Positions 53,560 to 63,156 of a DNA stretch of 64,000 nucleotides are shown in pieces. The position numbers were made by a program, and so were the translations under genes. The notes beneath the pieces are model-generated. The model was given only the letters and a program-made list of their open reading frames with translations. It had not been told where the DNA came from and searched no databases. This DNA comes from Actinobacillus suis ATCC 33415 (GTDB taxonomy: Bacteria > Pseudomonadota > Gammaproteobacteria > Enterobacterales > Pasteurellaceae). Numbering within the stretch: position 1 is the stretch's first letter; each line of letters starts with the position of its first letter. The stretch lies in the NCBI RefSeq assembly GCF_000739435.1, contig NZ_CP009159.1:1550001-1614000 (forward strand). The letters run 5' to 3'.

Positions 53560-54954
53560 TTAAAAAGAAACACCTAAAGAAAGGCATAAAGCAGAAATCA
53601 ATGTTTCCATTTTTTGGCTACGAGAACCTTTTGCTAACAACACTAGCGGTTGTTTTTCTGCAATTTTTTGCGAAATAATCGGCAATAAGAAATCGTGCAT
53701 CGCTTGTTTATCAGTAAAGTGATGTGCAGTCTCTCCACTAATTACCGCACTTTGCTGACCAAAACTCACAACTAAATCTAAATTTGCTTCACGGACGAAA
53801 TCCGCCACTTGTTGATGACAAGCCGCACTTTCGTCACCGAGTTCCGCCATATCTCCGACCGCAAAAATGCGGAACGCCGGATAATTTTTCAATACCGCCA
53901 CCGCCGATTTCATTGAATCAACATTGGCATTATAGGTATCATCAATCAATAAACAATGCTGATTAACTTCAACCGGATACAAGCGACCTTTCACTTGCGA
54001 ACGTTGCTCCAATCCGGCTTTGACCGCATTTAAATCCGCACCGACCGCCATAGCGAGCGAAGTTGCGGCTAAAGCATTGCTAACATTATGTGCGCCTAAA
54101 TAAGGTAAATTAATTTCGATTTCGCCTTGCGGAGAATGTAGAGTGAAATGAGAACCGGATAAGCCTAATTCCACATTTTCCGCCCAAAAATCTGCATACG
54201 AATCTTGATCCGAACCGGTATAGCTGAATGATTGCAGCTCATGCTCACCAATTTCTTTTTGCCATTGTGGGTAATAGAACGCTTGGTTCACAATCGCTTT
54301 ACCACCGGCTTTTAAGCCTCGATAAATTTCGCCTTTCGCTTGTGCCACACCGGCAAGTGAGCCGAAACCTTCTAAATGTGCCGCTGCAACGTTATTCACT
54401 AAACAAGCGTCCGGTTGAGTAATTTCTGTGGTATAAGCAATTTCACCGATATGGTTTGCACCGAGTTCTACCACCGCAAATTTATGTTGCGGCGTTAAAC
54501 GTAATAAGGTCATCGGCACACCGAGGTCATTATTTAAATTACCAAAGGTATAAAGCACCTCATCTTCACAAGCGGTCATTTTTTGTAAAATTTTTGCCGT
54601 CATTTCTTTTACGGTGGTTTTGCCTGAAGAACCGGTCATCGCCACGGTTTTCGGATTAAGTTTCGCTTTTAACCATTTGGCTAACTCGCCTAACGCTAAG
54701 CGTGTATCTTTCACGACAATTTGCGGTACGGAAATTTCACATTCACGTTCAACCACCACTGCCACACAGCCTTGTTCCACCGCATTAGCTAAGTAATGGT
54801 GCGCATCAAAGTTCTCGCCTTTTAACGCAAAAAACAGCCCGTTTTCGACCGCTTGTCGGGTGTCGGTGCTGGTGGTTTCCACCACTACATTGCCATCACC
54901 AATCAACTGCGCATTAAGAATGCTGGCAATTTCATTTGTTGTTAGTTTTATCAT
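53560..54954 (-). CDS. murF: UDP-N-acetylmuramoyl-tripeptide--D-Ala-D-Ala ligase
   Basis: Completes the UDP-MurNAc pentapeptide. 464 residues with P-loop MTGSSGKTTVKEM, NNDLGVPMTLL and DDTYNANVDSMKSA. The 124-base gap to murE upstream is filled with four hairpins. Confidence 0.96.
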   Translation of the reverse strand: MIKLTTNEIASILNAQLIGDGNVVVETTSTDTRQAVENGLFFALKGENFDAHHYLANAVEQGCVAVVVERECEISVPQIVVKDTRLALGELAKWLKAKLNPKTVAMTGSSGKTTVKEMTAKILQKMTACEDEVLYTFGNLNNDLGVPMTLLRLTPQHKFAVVELGANHIGEIAYTTEITQPDACLVNNVAAAHLEGFGSLAGVAQAKGEIYRGLKAGGKAIVNQAFYYPQWQKEIGEHELQSFSYTGSDQDSYADFWAENVELGLSGSHFTLHSPQGEIEINLPYLGAHNVSNALAATSLAMAVGADLNAVKAGLEQRSQVKGRLYPVEVNQHCLLIDDTYNANVDSMKSAVAVLKNYPAFRIFAVGDMAELGDESAACHQQVADFVREANLDLVVSFGQQSAVISGETAHHFTDKQAMHDFLLPIISQKIAEKQPLVLLAKGSRSQKMETLISALCLSLGVSF

Positions 54955-54981
54955 TTTCTTCTTTCAAAAATATTTGCTGTA

Positions 54982-55088
54982 AACCTCGTACTATATGTAC
55001 GAGGTTACTGATTGTGCGGTTGCTCTGCAACCTAATCACTCGTCGCAGAGCGACGATACTATGCGTAACCTAGCATATTTATGCTAGG
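54982..55088 (-). repeat. Array of four hairpins between murE and murF
   Basis: Perfect stems at 54982-55006 (AACCTCGTAC/GTACGAGGTT), 55018-55032 (GGTTGC/GCAACC), 55040-55056 (TCGTCGC/GCGACGA) and 55069-55088 (CCTAGCATA/TATGCTAGG, overlapping the murE stop). None has a long U run. No other gap in the cluster looks like this. Confidence 0.65.
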
Positions 55089-56584
55089 CATCTCGCCGCT
55101 GTCTCCTGATCCGAAAAATGATGCTTAGTCGTACCAATAATCTGGTAATCCTCATGTCCTTTACCCGCAATCAAAATGACATCTTTTGCACCGGCTTGTT
55201 CAATCGCAGTTTTAATGGCTTGTTCACGATCGTGGATCACTTGTACTTTCTCCACTTGAACGAAACCTTTGAGAATATCCGCCATAATCTTGGTATTATC
55301 TTCAGTTCTCGGGTTGTCATCGGTTGCAATCACTTTATCCGCTAATTTTTCTGCAATCGCCGCCATCATCGGGCGTTTACCCGCATCGCGATCGCCGCCA
55401 CAACCGAAAATACAATAAAGCTCACCTTCGGTATGCAATCGTGCCGCTTGCAATGCTTTTTCTAACGCATCCGGCGTATGGGCATAATCGACTAACACAA
55501 GCGGTCTATTTTGCGGATTTTTTTGCGAAACGACACATTCCATTCGTCCAGCAACCCCTTGCAGAAGCGGTGCGGTTTCAATTAATTTTTGCAAATCGTG
55601 ACCAAGTACCAATAAGCTGGCTAATGTAGTAAGCAAATTATTGACGTTAAATGCACCGATTAAACGGCTATTTAGTTCGCCGTTTCCCCAGCTTGATTCA
55701 AACGCAATTTTTACGCCTTGTAAGCTAAAGCTAACATCGGTCGCTTTAACGAATTTATGGTCGCTACTAAAGTGAGCATCGGTACTGACGGCAACTGCAT
55801 TCGGTAATTTTGCTAACCATTCACGGCCAATCTCATCATCTGCATTTAATACTTGTGTTTTAGTATTTAATTCGCTAAACAAACGGAATTTTGCTTGTGC
55901 ATATTCTTCCATTGTCTTGTGGTAATCGAGATGATCACGACTTAAATTGGTAAATACTGCTAAATCATAGCTTAACGCTTCCGCACGATATTGTGCTAAG
56001 CCGTGCGAAGAGACTTCCATCGCACAAAAATCAGCACCCATTTCCACAAAGCTGGCTAAATTGCGTTGTACTTCAATTGCCGAACCGGTGGTATTTGCCG
56101 CTTCTTGTACTTTGCCGTATAAACCGTTACCGATCGTCCCCATTACCGCAGATTTTCCGCCTAATAGGTTGTGCCATTGGGCAAGTAATTGAGCGCTTGT
56201 GGTCTTGCCGTTGGTACCAGTTACCCCGACTAGGGTCAGTTTTTCGGACGGATTGGCATAAAACGCACCGGCAATTTCCGATAAAATACGAGCTAAATTC
56301 GGCACTGAAACCACCTTACAAGCGGTACGATCTAAGTTATATTTTGCAAATTTCGCATCTAACTCAATTTCAGTTTGCCCTTCATCCGCTTCCGCTAAGA
56401 CTAAACCCGCACCTTGCTCAATCGCTTTTTGGATAAATTGGCGACCATCAACTTGATGCCCTTTTAGCGCCACAAACAGATCGCCTTCACCAACTTGGCG
56501 AGAATCTAACGTCATTTGCTTAAGCGGTTTTAACTCTGCTACCCAAGCATCTAGTTCGGTAAGAAAAGGAAGTAAACGTTTCAT
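55079..56584 (-). CDS. murE: UDP-MurNAc-tripeptide synthetase (meso-diaminopimelate adding)
   Basis: Adds meso-diaminopimelate. 501 residues with P-loop [14 protein letters not shown] and the DNPR motif (TDDNPRTED) that marks diaminopimelate specificity over lysine. Its stop codon lies in the last hairpin of the murE-murF array. 24 bases after ftsI. Confidence 0.96.
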   Translation of the reverse strand: MKRLLPFLTELDAWVAELKPLKQMTLDSRQVGEGDLFVALKGHQVDGRQFIQKAIEQGAGLVLAEADEGQTEIELDAKFAKYNLDRTACKVVSVPNLARILSEIAGAFYANPSEKLTLVGVTGTNGKTTSAQLLAQWHNLLGGKSAVMGTIGNGLYGKVQEAANTTGSAIEVQRNLASFVEMGADFCAMEVSSHGLAQYRAEALSYDLAVFTNLSRDHLDYHKTMEEYAQAKFRLFSELNTKTQVLNADDEIGREWLAKLPNAVAVSTDAHFSSDHKFVKATDVSFSLQGVKIAFESSWGNGELNSRLIGAFNVNNLLTTLASLLVLGHDLQKLIETAPLLQGVAGRMECVVSQKNPQNRPLVLVDYAHTPDALEKALQAARLHTEGELYCIFGCGGDRDAGKRPMMAAIAEKLADKVIATDDNPRTEDNTKIMADILKGFVQVEKVQVIHDREQAIKTAIEQAGAKDVILIAGKGHEDYQIIGTTKHHFSDQETAARCLA

Positions 56585-56608
56585 ATTGTTACCTAATTTA
56601 TTGTTGTT

Positions 56609-58669
56609 CTAATTTACTTTTTGTTCCGTTCTAATTTCACGCACGGCACTTTCAGTGTCGATTAGATTATCCGGTTTGATATTTCTTGCTTTCAAGGTGT
56701 AACCCATAATGCTTGAGAACAACGGCGCTGAAACCGAACCGCCATAATAAGCTCCGGCTTTCGGCTCGTTAATTAACACCACTAACGCAAAGCGGGGATC
56801 ACTTGCCGGTGCCACACCTGCGGTATAGGCAATATATTTTTCTACGTACTGACCTTTTTCAAGTTTACGTGCCGTACCGGTTTTTACCGCCACACGATAA
56901 CCGTCAACCGCTGCTTTCTGCCCCCCCTCACCTTTTTGGGCGACACTTTCCATCATATGCACTACGTCTCGGGTGATTTTTTCAGGCAATACACGCTCAC
57001 CGATAACTGGTGGATCAACTTTAGTAATTGAAAGCGGTCGATAAATGCCGAAACTTCCCAAAGTTGCATAAGCTCGAGCTAACTGTAATGGCGTAACATT
57101 TAAACCGTAACCGTATGCCATGGTTGCACGTTCGATATCAGACCAACGCTTACGATCACCGTTCGTTCCTCGTTGTTCACCTAAACCTAAGCCGGTATCT
57201 TTACCAAAGCCGACTTTGCTATACGTATCGACCAATGCGGTCGAAGGCATACGTAATGCTAAGCGACTCACCCCGATATTACTCGATTTTTGCAAAATAC
57301 CGGTTAGAGATAAACTCTCACGAGGCGCAACGTCTTTAATCGTATGACCATTTACCACAAACGGACGTGTGCTAATCACCTCGTCACGATAAGTCGCACC
57401 GTTTTGCAATGCAGTTAATACCACTAAAGGTTTAACCGTTGAACCCGGTTCAAAAGTATCGGTAATCGCTCGGTTACGCATTAATTCGGGTTTGAAGCTA
57501 TTTCGTTTGTTCGGGTTAAACGAAGGCGCATTTGCCATTGCTAAAATTTCCCCGGTTTGCACGTCAACTAATACCGCCGTGCCTGACTCAGCATTATTGG
57601 CAATAACCGCTTCTTTAATTTTCTTATATACTTCGGATTGCAATTCTTCATCGATACTCAACATAACGTCTTGCGGATCGTATTGTTTTTCATCTCGAAT
57701 ATTTTCAATCACATTACCACGTGCATCTTTACGAATCACTTGGCGGCCGTTTTTACCAATCAGTAAAGAATCGAAGCTACGCTCTAGACCTTCCGTACCA
57801 TGTACGTCATCAATATCGGTAAAACCGATTAATTGCGAAGCTTCTTCAGCTAACGGATAGAAACGGCGTGATTCGGCTTTTAACACCATACCGTCAATTT
57901 TCAGTTCTTGCGCATAATTGGCAATACTTTCAGATTCATGACGTGCAATATAAATAAAACGTTGGCGAGAAGCTTTATACAAACGATTCATTAAATCGTT
58001 ATATTTTTCTCCAACTGCTTTAGCGATAGCTTCCATCTTTGAACGATCCAATTGCGCTGCTGCAATTTCTTGCGCCACAAATTGTGAATGCGGATTATTG
58101 CGCACAGTGCTAATCAAACTGTTGTAATCCAAACCGGTTGATTGCGCCAACAACGTCCAATAATTCTCACTTTTAGTATTCAAAATTGAACGAGGATCAA
58201 ACTCTACTTTTTCTTTAGATTTATTTTTTTTCTCAATAAAATCGCTGACACTTTTCTCAATTTTACTTTTTGAACTGCCCATTTCCATTGCTAGCAATTT
58301 CCAACGGTCTGATGAGCGTTTGAGTTTGCTGTCAAAATATTCACGGGGATCTAAAGTAAGAGAGTACATCGGTACACTGATAGATAAGAAGCGTCCGTCA
58401 CGATCTAAAATTCGACCTCGGGTAAACGGAAGCTCTTTAGTACGGAGTGAGCGATTATTCGCTTCATTGATAAGACGTTCAGAGTCAAATAACTGAATAT
58501 GCGCAGCTTTAGCAATTAGCATTCCCGCCATCACAAGTATGAAAAGACCAACAACACCAAAACGAATCGGGAGATAACTCGGTTCATTTTTAGTGCTGGC
58601 TTGTTTTTTTGCCTCTATATTCGGCTCTGGTGCTGCGGGTTTACGCTTTAATTTAACTGACTTTGCCAT
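56609..58669 (-). CDS. ftsI: Septum-specific transpeptidase FtsI (PBP3), enlarged
   Basis: Class B penicillin-binding protein for septal cross-linking. Transpeptidase motifs are complete: STVK at 410-413, SSN at 462-464, KTGT at 596-599. One membrane segment is at about 36-56. At 686 residues it is about 100 longer than E. coli FtsI; the extra length lies in the pedestal region, about 121-247, where three segments look alike (RWKLLAMEMG, YWTLLAQSTG, KMEAIAKAVG). The last of these aligns with the single E. coli segment before the RFIYLAR motif. Confidence 0.96.
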   Translation of the reverse strand: MAKSVKLKRKPAAPEPNIEAKKQASTKNEPSYLPIRFGVVGLFILVMAGMLIAKAAHIQLFDSERLINEANNRSLRTKELPFTRGRILDRDGRFLSISVPMYSLTLDPREYFDSKLKRSSDRWKLLAMEMGSSKSKIEKSVSDFIEKKNKSKEKVEFDPRSILNTKSENYWTLLAQSTGLDYNSLISTVRNNPHSQFVAQEIAAAQLDRSKMEAIAKAVGEKYNDLMNRLYKASRQRFIYIARHESESIANYAQELKIDGMVLKAESRRFYPLAEEASQLIGFTDIDDVHGTEGLERSFDSLLIGKNGRQVIRKDARGNVIENIRDEKQYDPQDVMLSIDEELQSEVYKKIKEAVIANNAESGTAVLVDVQTGEILAMANAPSFNPNKRNSFKPELMRNRAITDTFEPGSTVKPLVVLTALQNGATYRDEVISTRPFVVNGHTIKDVAPRESLSLTGILQKSSNIGVSRLALRMPSTALVDTYSKVGFGKDTGLGLGEQRGTNGDRKRWSDIERATMAYGYGLNVTPLQLARAYATLGSFGIYRPLSITKVDPPVIGERVLPEKITRDVVHMMESVAQKGEGGQKAAVDGYRVAVKTGTARKLEKGQYVEKYIAYTAGVAPASDPRFALVVLINEPKAGAYYGGSVSAPLFSSIMGYTLKARNIKPDNLIDTESAVREIRTEQKVN

Positions 58670-58672
58670 TAT

Positions 58673-58987
58673 TTATTCAACCAAAATAACTTCTTGCTCT
58701 TTTTTAATCTGTTGTAAACCGAAGCTAGCTGCTGCAGCTTCAACACGAGATTTCTGGCTTTTTGCATTTTCTTCCAGCTGTAAGTGAATATATTGATTTT
58801 CCAACTTACGATTTTGCTGAACTAATTTTCCTTGCTCTGCGGTAAGCAAACGAGTTTGGTGAGTAATCCAAATAGTACCAATTGCGGTTAACACCGTTGC
58901 TATCAGTAAAATCAATGCAACTTTATTGTGGCCGGTTAAATCATCTAGAATAATTTGGTGGAGCGGATAACGTTCATTACTTGCCAT
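58673..58987 (-). CDS. ftsL: Cell division protein FtsL
   Basis: Small bitopic divisome protein, 104 residues. The membrane segment is VALILLIATVLTAIGTIWIT (about 23-42), followed by a periplasmic leucine-zipper-like coil (LTAEQGKLVQQNRKLENQY). Identified mostly by size, topology and position between rsmH and ftsI; three bases separate it from ftsI. Confidence 0.92.
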   Translation of the reverse strand: MASNERYPLHQIILDDLTGHNKVALILLIATVLTAIGTIWITHQTRLLTAEQGKLVQQNRKLENQYIHLQLEENAKSQKSRVEAAAASFGLQQIKKEQEVILVE

Positions 58988-58999
58988 TCGTTAACTCCT

Positions 59000-59941
59000 C
59001 TATCTTTTTTCCGCAATACGTAATACGGCACTACGTGAGCGAGGGTTTGCTTCGATTTCCGCCTCACTCGGCATAATCGCTTTACCAATGGTTTTTAACG
59101 GAATATTTTTATTTAATTCCGATTCCAAAATAGGTAGGCCTTTCGGCACATCCATACCTTTACTGTTTTTCTTCATAAATTGTTTAACCATTCGATCTTC
59201 TAACGAATGGAAACTAATAATTGATAAACGACCTTCCGGTGCCAATACGCTTAAGGCTGATTGTAACGCTTTCTCTAACTCGTCTAACTCGCTGTTAATA
59301 AAGATACGGATTGCCTGAAACGAGCGGGTTGCCGGATGTTTGTGCTTATCTTTGAAAGGAACGGCATCAGCAATAATCTGCGCTAATTGAAGTGTACGAG
59401 AAATCTTGTCTGTTGTAGATTTATTATAAGAAACGACCGCTTGTGCAATACGTTTCGCAAAGCGTTCTTCGCCGAAGGTTTTTAACACCCAAGCTAAATC
59501 ATCCACTGACACTTGTGCCAACCATTCGGCGGCAGATAGACCTTTAGTCGTATCCATACGCATATCAAGCGGCCCGTCACGCATAAAGCTAAAACCGCGT
59601 TCCGCATCATCAAGCTGCGGAGAAGAAACGCCGAGATCAAGCAAAATACCGTCAATTTTGCCGGTTAAACCTAATTGTTCGCACACTTCAGGAATCGCAG
59701 AGAAAGCGGTATGCACAATTTGAAAACGAGCATCGGTAATCGTATTCGCTTCAGCAATTGCACGAGGATCACGATCTGTCGCAATTAAGCGACCTTGTTC
59801 GGAAAGTTTTGAGAGAATGAGTCGAGAATGACCGCCTCGTCCAAAAGTACCGTCAATATAAATACCGTTCGGCTTAATCGCCAAACCATCAACGGCTTCA
59901 TGTAGCAATACGGTAATATGCTTATGGACTGTGTCGTTCAT
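59000..59941 (-). CDS. rsmH: 16S rRNA (cytosine-1402-N4)-methyltransferase
   Basis: SAM-dependent methyltransferase (MraW). 313 residues; SAM motif [32 protein letters not shown] and [12 protein letters not shown] are conserved. Normal dcw position. Confidence 0.97.
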   Translation of the reverse strand: MNDTVHKHITVLLHEAVDGLAIKPNGIYIDGTFGRGGHSRLILSKLSEQGRLIATDRDPRAIAEANTITDARFQIVHTAFSAIPEVCEQLGLTGKIDGILLDLGVSSPQLDDAERGFSFMRDGPLDMRMDTTKGLSAAEWLAQVSVDDLAWVLKTFGEERFAKRIAQAVVSYNKSTTDKISRTLQLAQIIADAVPFKDKHKHPATRSFQAIRIFINSELDELEKALQSALSVLAPEGRLSIISFHSLEDRMVKQFMKKNSKGMDVPKGLPILESELNKNIPLKTIGKAIMPSEAEIEANPRSRSAVLRIAEKR

Positions 59942-59966
59942 TATTTTTCCAACTCACTTATTTATC

Positions 59967-60425
59967 TTATAAAGAAAGGTTTTTTAAGGCTTCGCAATTC
60001 AGCATTTCCGCCGAACTGCCCAATGCAAGATCTTCCGCAATCTGTGATTGCCATTGTTTTTCTTGCCAAATTTCAAATTTATTTAATTGCCCGACCAACA
60101 TAATTTGTTGCTCAAGCTGTGCATGCTGTCTTAGTGCCGGGCTAAGTAAAATTCTACCCGAAGCATCCATTTCACATTCGGTTGCAAAGCCTTGCATAAC
60201 TCGCTGAATACGGCGCTGCATCGGCTCAAAATTAGAAAGTGCAAGCAATTTTTGTTCTACAACTTCCCATTCGTGTAACGGATAAAGTAATAAACACGGC
60301 TGGCGAATATCGACGGTACAAACCAAAATGCCCTCGTGTTTTTCACGCAATTCGGCACGATAGCGAGTAGGAATCGCTATTCGCCCTTTACTATCAATAC
60401 TAATTGAAGCTGCGCCACGAAACAT
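59967..60425 (-). CDS. mraZ: Transcriptional regulator MraZ
   Basis: First gene of the dcw cluster and its repressor in E. coli. From [19 protein letters not shown] (ATG 60423-60425) it has 152 residues with two AbrB-like folds; the second is [17 protein letters not shown]. Five upstream in-frame codons are not needed; AGGACAG precedes the ATG. The leader carries three TGGG repeats to which it probably binds. Confidence 0.96.
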   Translation of the reverse strand: MFRGAASISIDSKGRIAIPTRYRAELREKHEGILVCTVDIRQPCLLLYPLHEWEVVEQKLLALSNFEPMQRRIQRVMQGFATECEMDASGRILLSPALRQHAQLEQQIMLVGQLNKFEIWQEKQWQSQIAEDLALGSSAEMLNCEALKNLSL

Positions 60426-60479
60426 TTTCTGTCCTGCCACTAAAAATTACTGTATTTAGTGAGATCCGGATTTAGAAAA

Positions 60480-60504
60480 TCCACAATCTCCCACTTTTCC
60501 CCAC
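60480..60504 (-). promoter_or_regulatory. MraZ-binding repeats
   Basis: Three direct repeats on the minus strand, GTGGG (60500-60504), GTGGG (60490-60494) and GTGGA (60480-60484), with exact five-base spacers. This is the TGGGN-N5 layout bound by MraZ in E. coli. Confidence 0.85.
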
Positions 60505-60516
60505 TAAAAGATCAGA

Positions 60517-60545
60517 ATTTTATCGGTTAGTTGTTCATCGGGCAA
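60517..60545 (-). promoter_or_regulatory. dcw cluster promoter
   Basis: Minus-strand -35 TTGCCC (60545-60540) and -10 TAAAAT (60522-60517) with a 17-base spacer. The predicted start near 60510 lies directly before the MraZ repeats. Confidence 0.7.
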
Positions 60546-60587
60546 GCTGTTTTAATGTTTTGTTTGGTAAAGATAAGTAGAAAAAAG

Positions 60588-60632
60588 CAAGCGGTCGACT
60601 TTTGCAAATTTTTTACAAAAATCGACCGCTTG
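60588..60632 (-). terminator. dcuB terminator (uptake-sequence pair)
   Basis: Perfect 11-base arms CAAGCGGTCGA (60588-60598) and TCGACCGCTTG (60622-60632), with partly pairing TTTTGCAAA/TTTTACAAA flanks, 25 bases after the dcuB stop. Confidence 0.8.
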
Positions 60633-60657
60633 ATCATTCGTTCTTAGACAAGAATCA

Positions 60658-61992
60658 TTAGATTAGAATTTCTGCTAAAGATAGACCGATTAAGCAGGCT
60701 GTGATTACCCCAATTAAGCCCGGTACCATAAAGCTGTGGTTAAAATAGTACTTACCAATTTTTGTCGTACCAGTCATATCGAAGCTCACCGTTGCAATAT
60801 CAGACGGATAGTTAGGGATGAAGAAGTACGCATAAGTTGCCGGCATTAAACCGATTAATAAATCTGCTGGTAAACCAATTGCAATACCCACCGGTAATAA
60901 CATTTTCGCAGTTACCGCTTGGCTGTTTACCACCACAGATACCGCAAATAAAGCAAATGCGAAGGTCCAAGGCTGTGCTTTAACCATTTCAGTAATACCA
61001 GCTTTAAATGAAGGCATTGCATAATTAAAGTAAGTATCACTCATCCACGCAATACCGAAGATTGCAATGGTTGCCACCATACCTGATTTAAATACCACTG
61101 TATTCGGAATTTTTTTCACATCGGTTTTAGCCAATACTAAAATTAAACCACCGAATGCTAACATAATCATTTGGATGATTTTATCCATTGGAGCAACTTT
61201 ACCTGAAGCGGCAAGCGTTGGTTTCAATGACGGGAACATTGCAATAACTACAATCGTTACAATCGCCAGTAAGAACAGATAAACGGCATTTTTTGCCGAT
61301 TGCGGTAATTGTTCATTTAAGGTTGTGCTACTGGTTTCTTCAATACGTTTACGGAATTCAGGATCTTGTAAACGACGTTGATATTCAGGATCATCTTTTA
61401 ATTCCTTACCACGACGTAAGCTATAAAGCGACATTGCCACTACACCAAGGAACGTTGCCGGAATAGTAATAGCTAAAATTTGTAATAAAGTGATATGTTC
61501 TGACCCTGGCATATTGACTAATTCGGTCAAATAATATGCAACAACTGCAGAAACCGGGCTACCGGTTAAACCAAGTTGTGATGCCACAGAAGCACTCGCC
61601 ATTGGGCGCTCTGGACGAATATCATTCTTCACAGCAATATCGGCAATGATCGGCATAATAGAATAAACCGAGTGGCCGGTACCAAGCATTAACGTCATTG
61701 TGTAGGTTACGATAGGACCAAGAATTGTGATACGTTTCGGATTCGCACGTAAAATTCTTTCCGCTACTTGTAGCATAAATTTTAAACCACCGGCAGCTTC
61801 AAGCACAGAAGCACAAGCCACTACGGCAAGAATAACTAACATCACACTAATCGGTGGCTCAGACAATGGCATTTGTAAAATGAAGACCTCAATGAATAAG
61901 CCTATACCAGAAACCACACCTAAACCAACACCGCCGAAACGGCTACCTACATATAAAAATGCTAGTAACAACAGAAATTCTGCATAAAGCAT
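60658..61992 (-). CDS. dcuB: Anaerobic C4-dicarboxylate transporter
   Basis: Inner-membrane exchanger of fumarate, malate or aspartate against succinate, used in fumarate respiration. 444 residues and about ten helices. VTYTMTLMLGTGHSVYSIMPII and IRPERPMASASVASQLG follow DcuB more closely than DcuA of E. coli; IPNYPSDIATVSFD and GTTKIGKYYFNHSF are conserved in both. The upstream region holds a likely FNR-dependent promoter, consistent with anaerobic use. Confidence 0.93.
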   Translation of the reverse strand: MLYAEFLLLLAFLYVGSRFGGVGLGVVSGIGLFIEVFILQMPLSEPPISVMLVILAVVACASVLEAAGGLKFMLQVAERILRANPKRITILGPIVTYTMTLMLGTGHSVYSIMPIIADIAVKNDIRPERPMASASVASQLGLTGSPVSAVVAYYLTELVNMPGSEHITLLQILAITIPATFLGVVAMSLYSLRRGKELKDDPEYQRRLQDPEFRKRIEETSSTTLNEQLPQSAKNAVYLFLLAIVTIVVIAMFPSLKPTLAASGKVAPMDKIIQMIMLAFGGLILVLAKTDVKKIPNTVVFKSGMVATIAIFGIAWMSDTYFNYAMPSFKAGITEMVKAQPWTFAFALFAVSVVVNSQAVTAKMLLPVGIAIGLPADLLIGLMPATYAYFFIPNYPSDIATVSFDMTGTTKIGKYYFNHSFMVPGLIGVITACLIGLSLAEILI

Positions 61993-62029
61993 ATAAACTC
62001 CAAAAAAATAATAATAATCACTGGTTGCA

Positions 62030-62071
62030 AGTTTACTTGAGCTGATACCCCGATTCTTTGCATTTGATCAA
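62030..62071 (-). promoter_or_regulatory. FNR-type promoter of dcuB
   Basis: Minus-strand TTGATCAAATGCAA (62071-62058) matches the FNR consensus TTGAT-N4-ATCAA at eight of ten positions. A -10 TAAACT follows at 62035-62030, placing the site centre about 41 bases before the start, the class II position. Confidence 0.6.
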
Positions 62072-62381
62072 ACCAGCGTAACACTTTAGTGGTATTTTCG
62101 CTAAATATTGAACAAACATATAAATAAAGGCTCTCGGTACACCAAACAGAAATTCTGTTGATGATCCGAGTGCTACGATACCCGATATTGAATAGAATAA
62201 AAACACCAAAAAATATAATGTTAAATTGATGATTTATTTATACGCTAAAATAAATTATTACCTATTTTATTTAGGGGATTTTAGTACTAAAATAAAAAAG
62301 AGTCTCATACTCATTTGTTAAGGTCTCTGACCTTTGTTTATTATTTTTATAACTTTATATAACAATTTAAAAGGATGACAT
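62072..62381. other. Intergenic region dcuB / aphA
   Basis: About 310 AT-rich bases without a gene. It contains the palindrome CAGAAATTCTG (62146-62156) and a short stem AAGGTC-TCT-GACCTT (62320-62334) before aphA, whose ribosome site is AAAGGA. Their function is not clear. Confidence 0.45.
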
Positions 62382-63095
62382 ATGAAATCTACCATTAAAT
62401 CTATCGCCGTTACGGCAATTGCAAGCCTTATCGCCCTTTCTAGCCACGCATCAGGCGACAAAGTTCCTTATACCCAAGCCGGTTTTACCGTTCGTCAAGC
62501 AGAACAACAAGCACCGATTCACTGGGTTTCGATTGAACAAATCAAAGCAAGTTTAAAAGATACGCCACCAATGAACGTTAGTTTTGATATTGATGACACC
62601 GTTGCTGCAACCAGCGGCTGTTTTTATTACGGTCAACAAAAGTATTCACCAAATGACCATAGCTACCTGAAAAACCAGGACTTTTGGGATGAAATTAATG
62701 CCGGCTGTGATAAATATTCCATTCCAAAACTGTCTGCTAAAGCATTAATCGAAATGCATCAGGCACGTGGCGACCAAGTTTTACTGATTACCGGTCGTCA
62801 TGCAGGTAAAGATGATCAAGTAACAGAAATTTTAGGCAAAGCATTAGGCATTAAAAATATGCAACCGGTGAATTTTACCGGTGGCCAAAAATCCGAATAT
62901 AAACAAGGAAAAACGGCTGCGATCATTAAACATAAAGTACAACTTCACTATGGCGACAGTGATGATGATATTTTAGCGGCAAAAGAAGCCGGCATTCGAG
63001 GCATCCGTGTATTACGTGCGGCAAACTCAACTTATGTCCCTCACCCGCAAGCTGGTGGTTACGGTGAAGAAGTTTTAATTAACTCAAGCTACTAG
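62382..63095 (+). CDS. aphA: Class B acid phosphatase AphA
   Basis: Periplasmic non-specific phosphatase/phosphotransferase of the DDDD superfamily. 237 residues with a signal peptide (MKSTIKSIAVTAIASLIALSSHA). The nucleophile motif is FDIDDTV and the metal motif YGDSDDDI. In V-factor-requiring Pasteurellaceae a periplasmic phosphatase can turn NMN into nicotinamide riboside; with nadR in the window this is a possible link, but the family is broad in substrate. Confidence 0.95.
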   Translation: MKSTIKSIAVTAIASLIALSSHASGDKVPYTQAGFTVRQAEQQAPIHWVSIEQIKASLKDTPPMNVSFDIDDTVAATSGCFYYGQQKYSPNDHSYLKNQDFWDEINAGCDKYSIPKLSAKALIEMHQARGDQVLLITGRHAGKDDQVTEILGKALGIKNMQPVNFTGGQKSEYKQGKTAAIIKHKVQLHYGDSDDDILAAKEAGIRGIRVLRAANSTYVPHPQAGGYGEEVLINSSY

Positions 63096-63111
63096 TTATG
63101 CGCTAAAATAG

Positions 63112-63142
63112 AAGCTGTTGGTCAATATCAACAGCTTTTATT
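63112..63142 (+). terminator. aphA terminator
   Basis: Stem AAGCTGTTG / CAACAGCTT followed by a T-rich run. It lies directly before the small membrane protein gene, which therefore gets only readthrough transcripts unless it has its own promoter. Confidence 0.82.
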
Positions 63143-63156
63143 TTTAGGAGTTACTT

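Noticed and set aside
55993..56436. 147-codon plus-strand frame opposite murE
   Set aside because: Shadow of murE; extremely basic, no plausible start.
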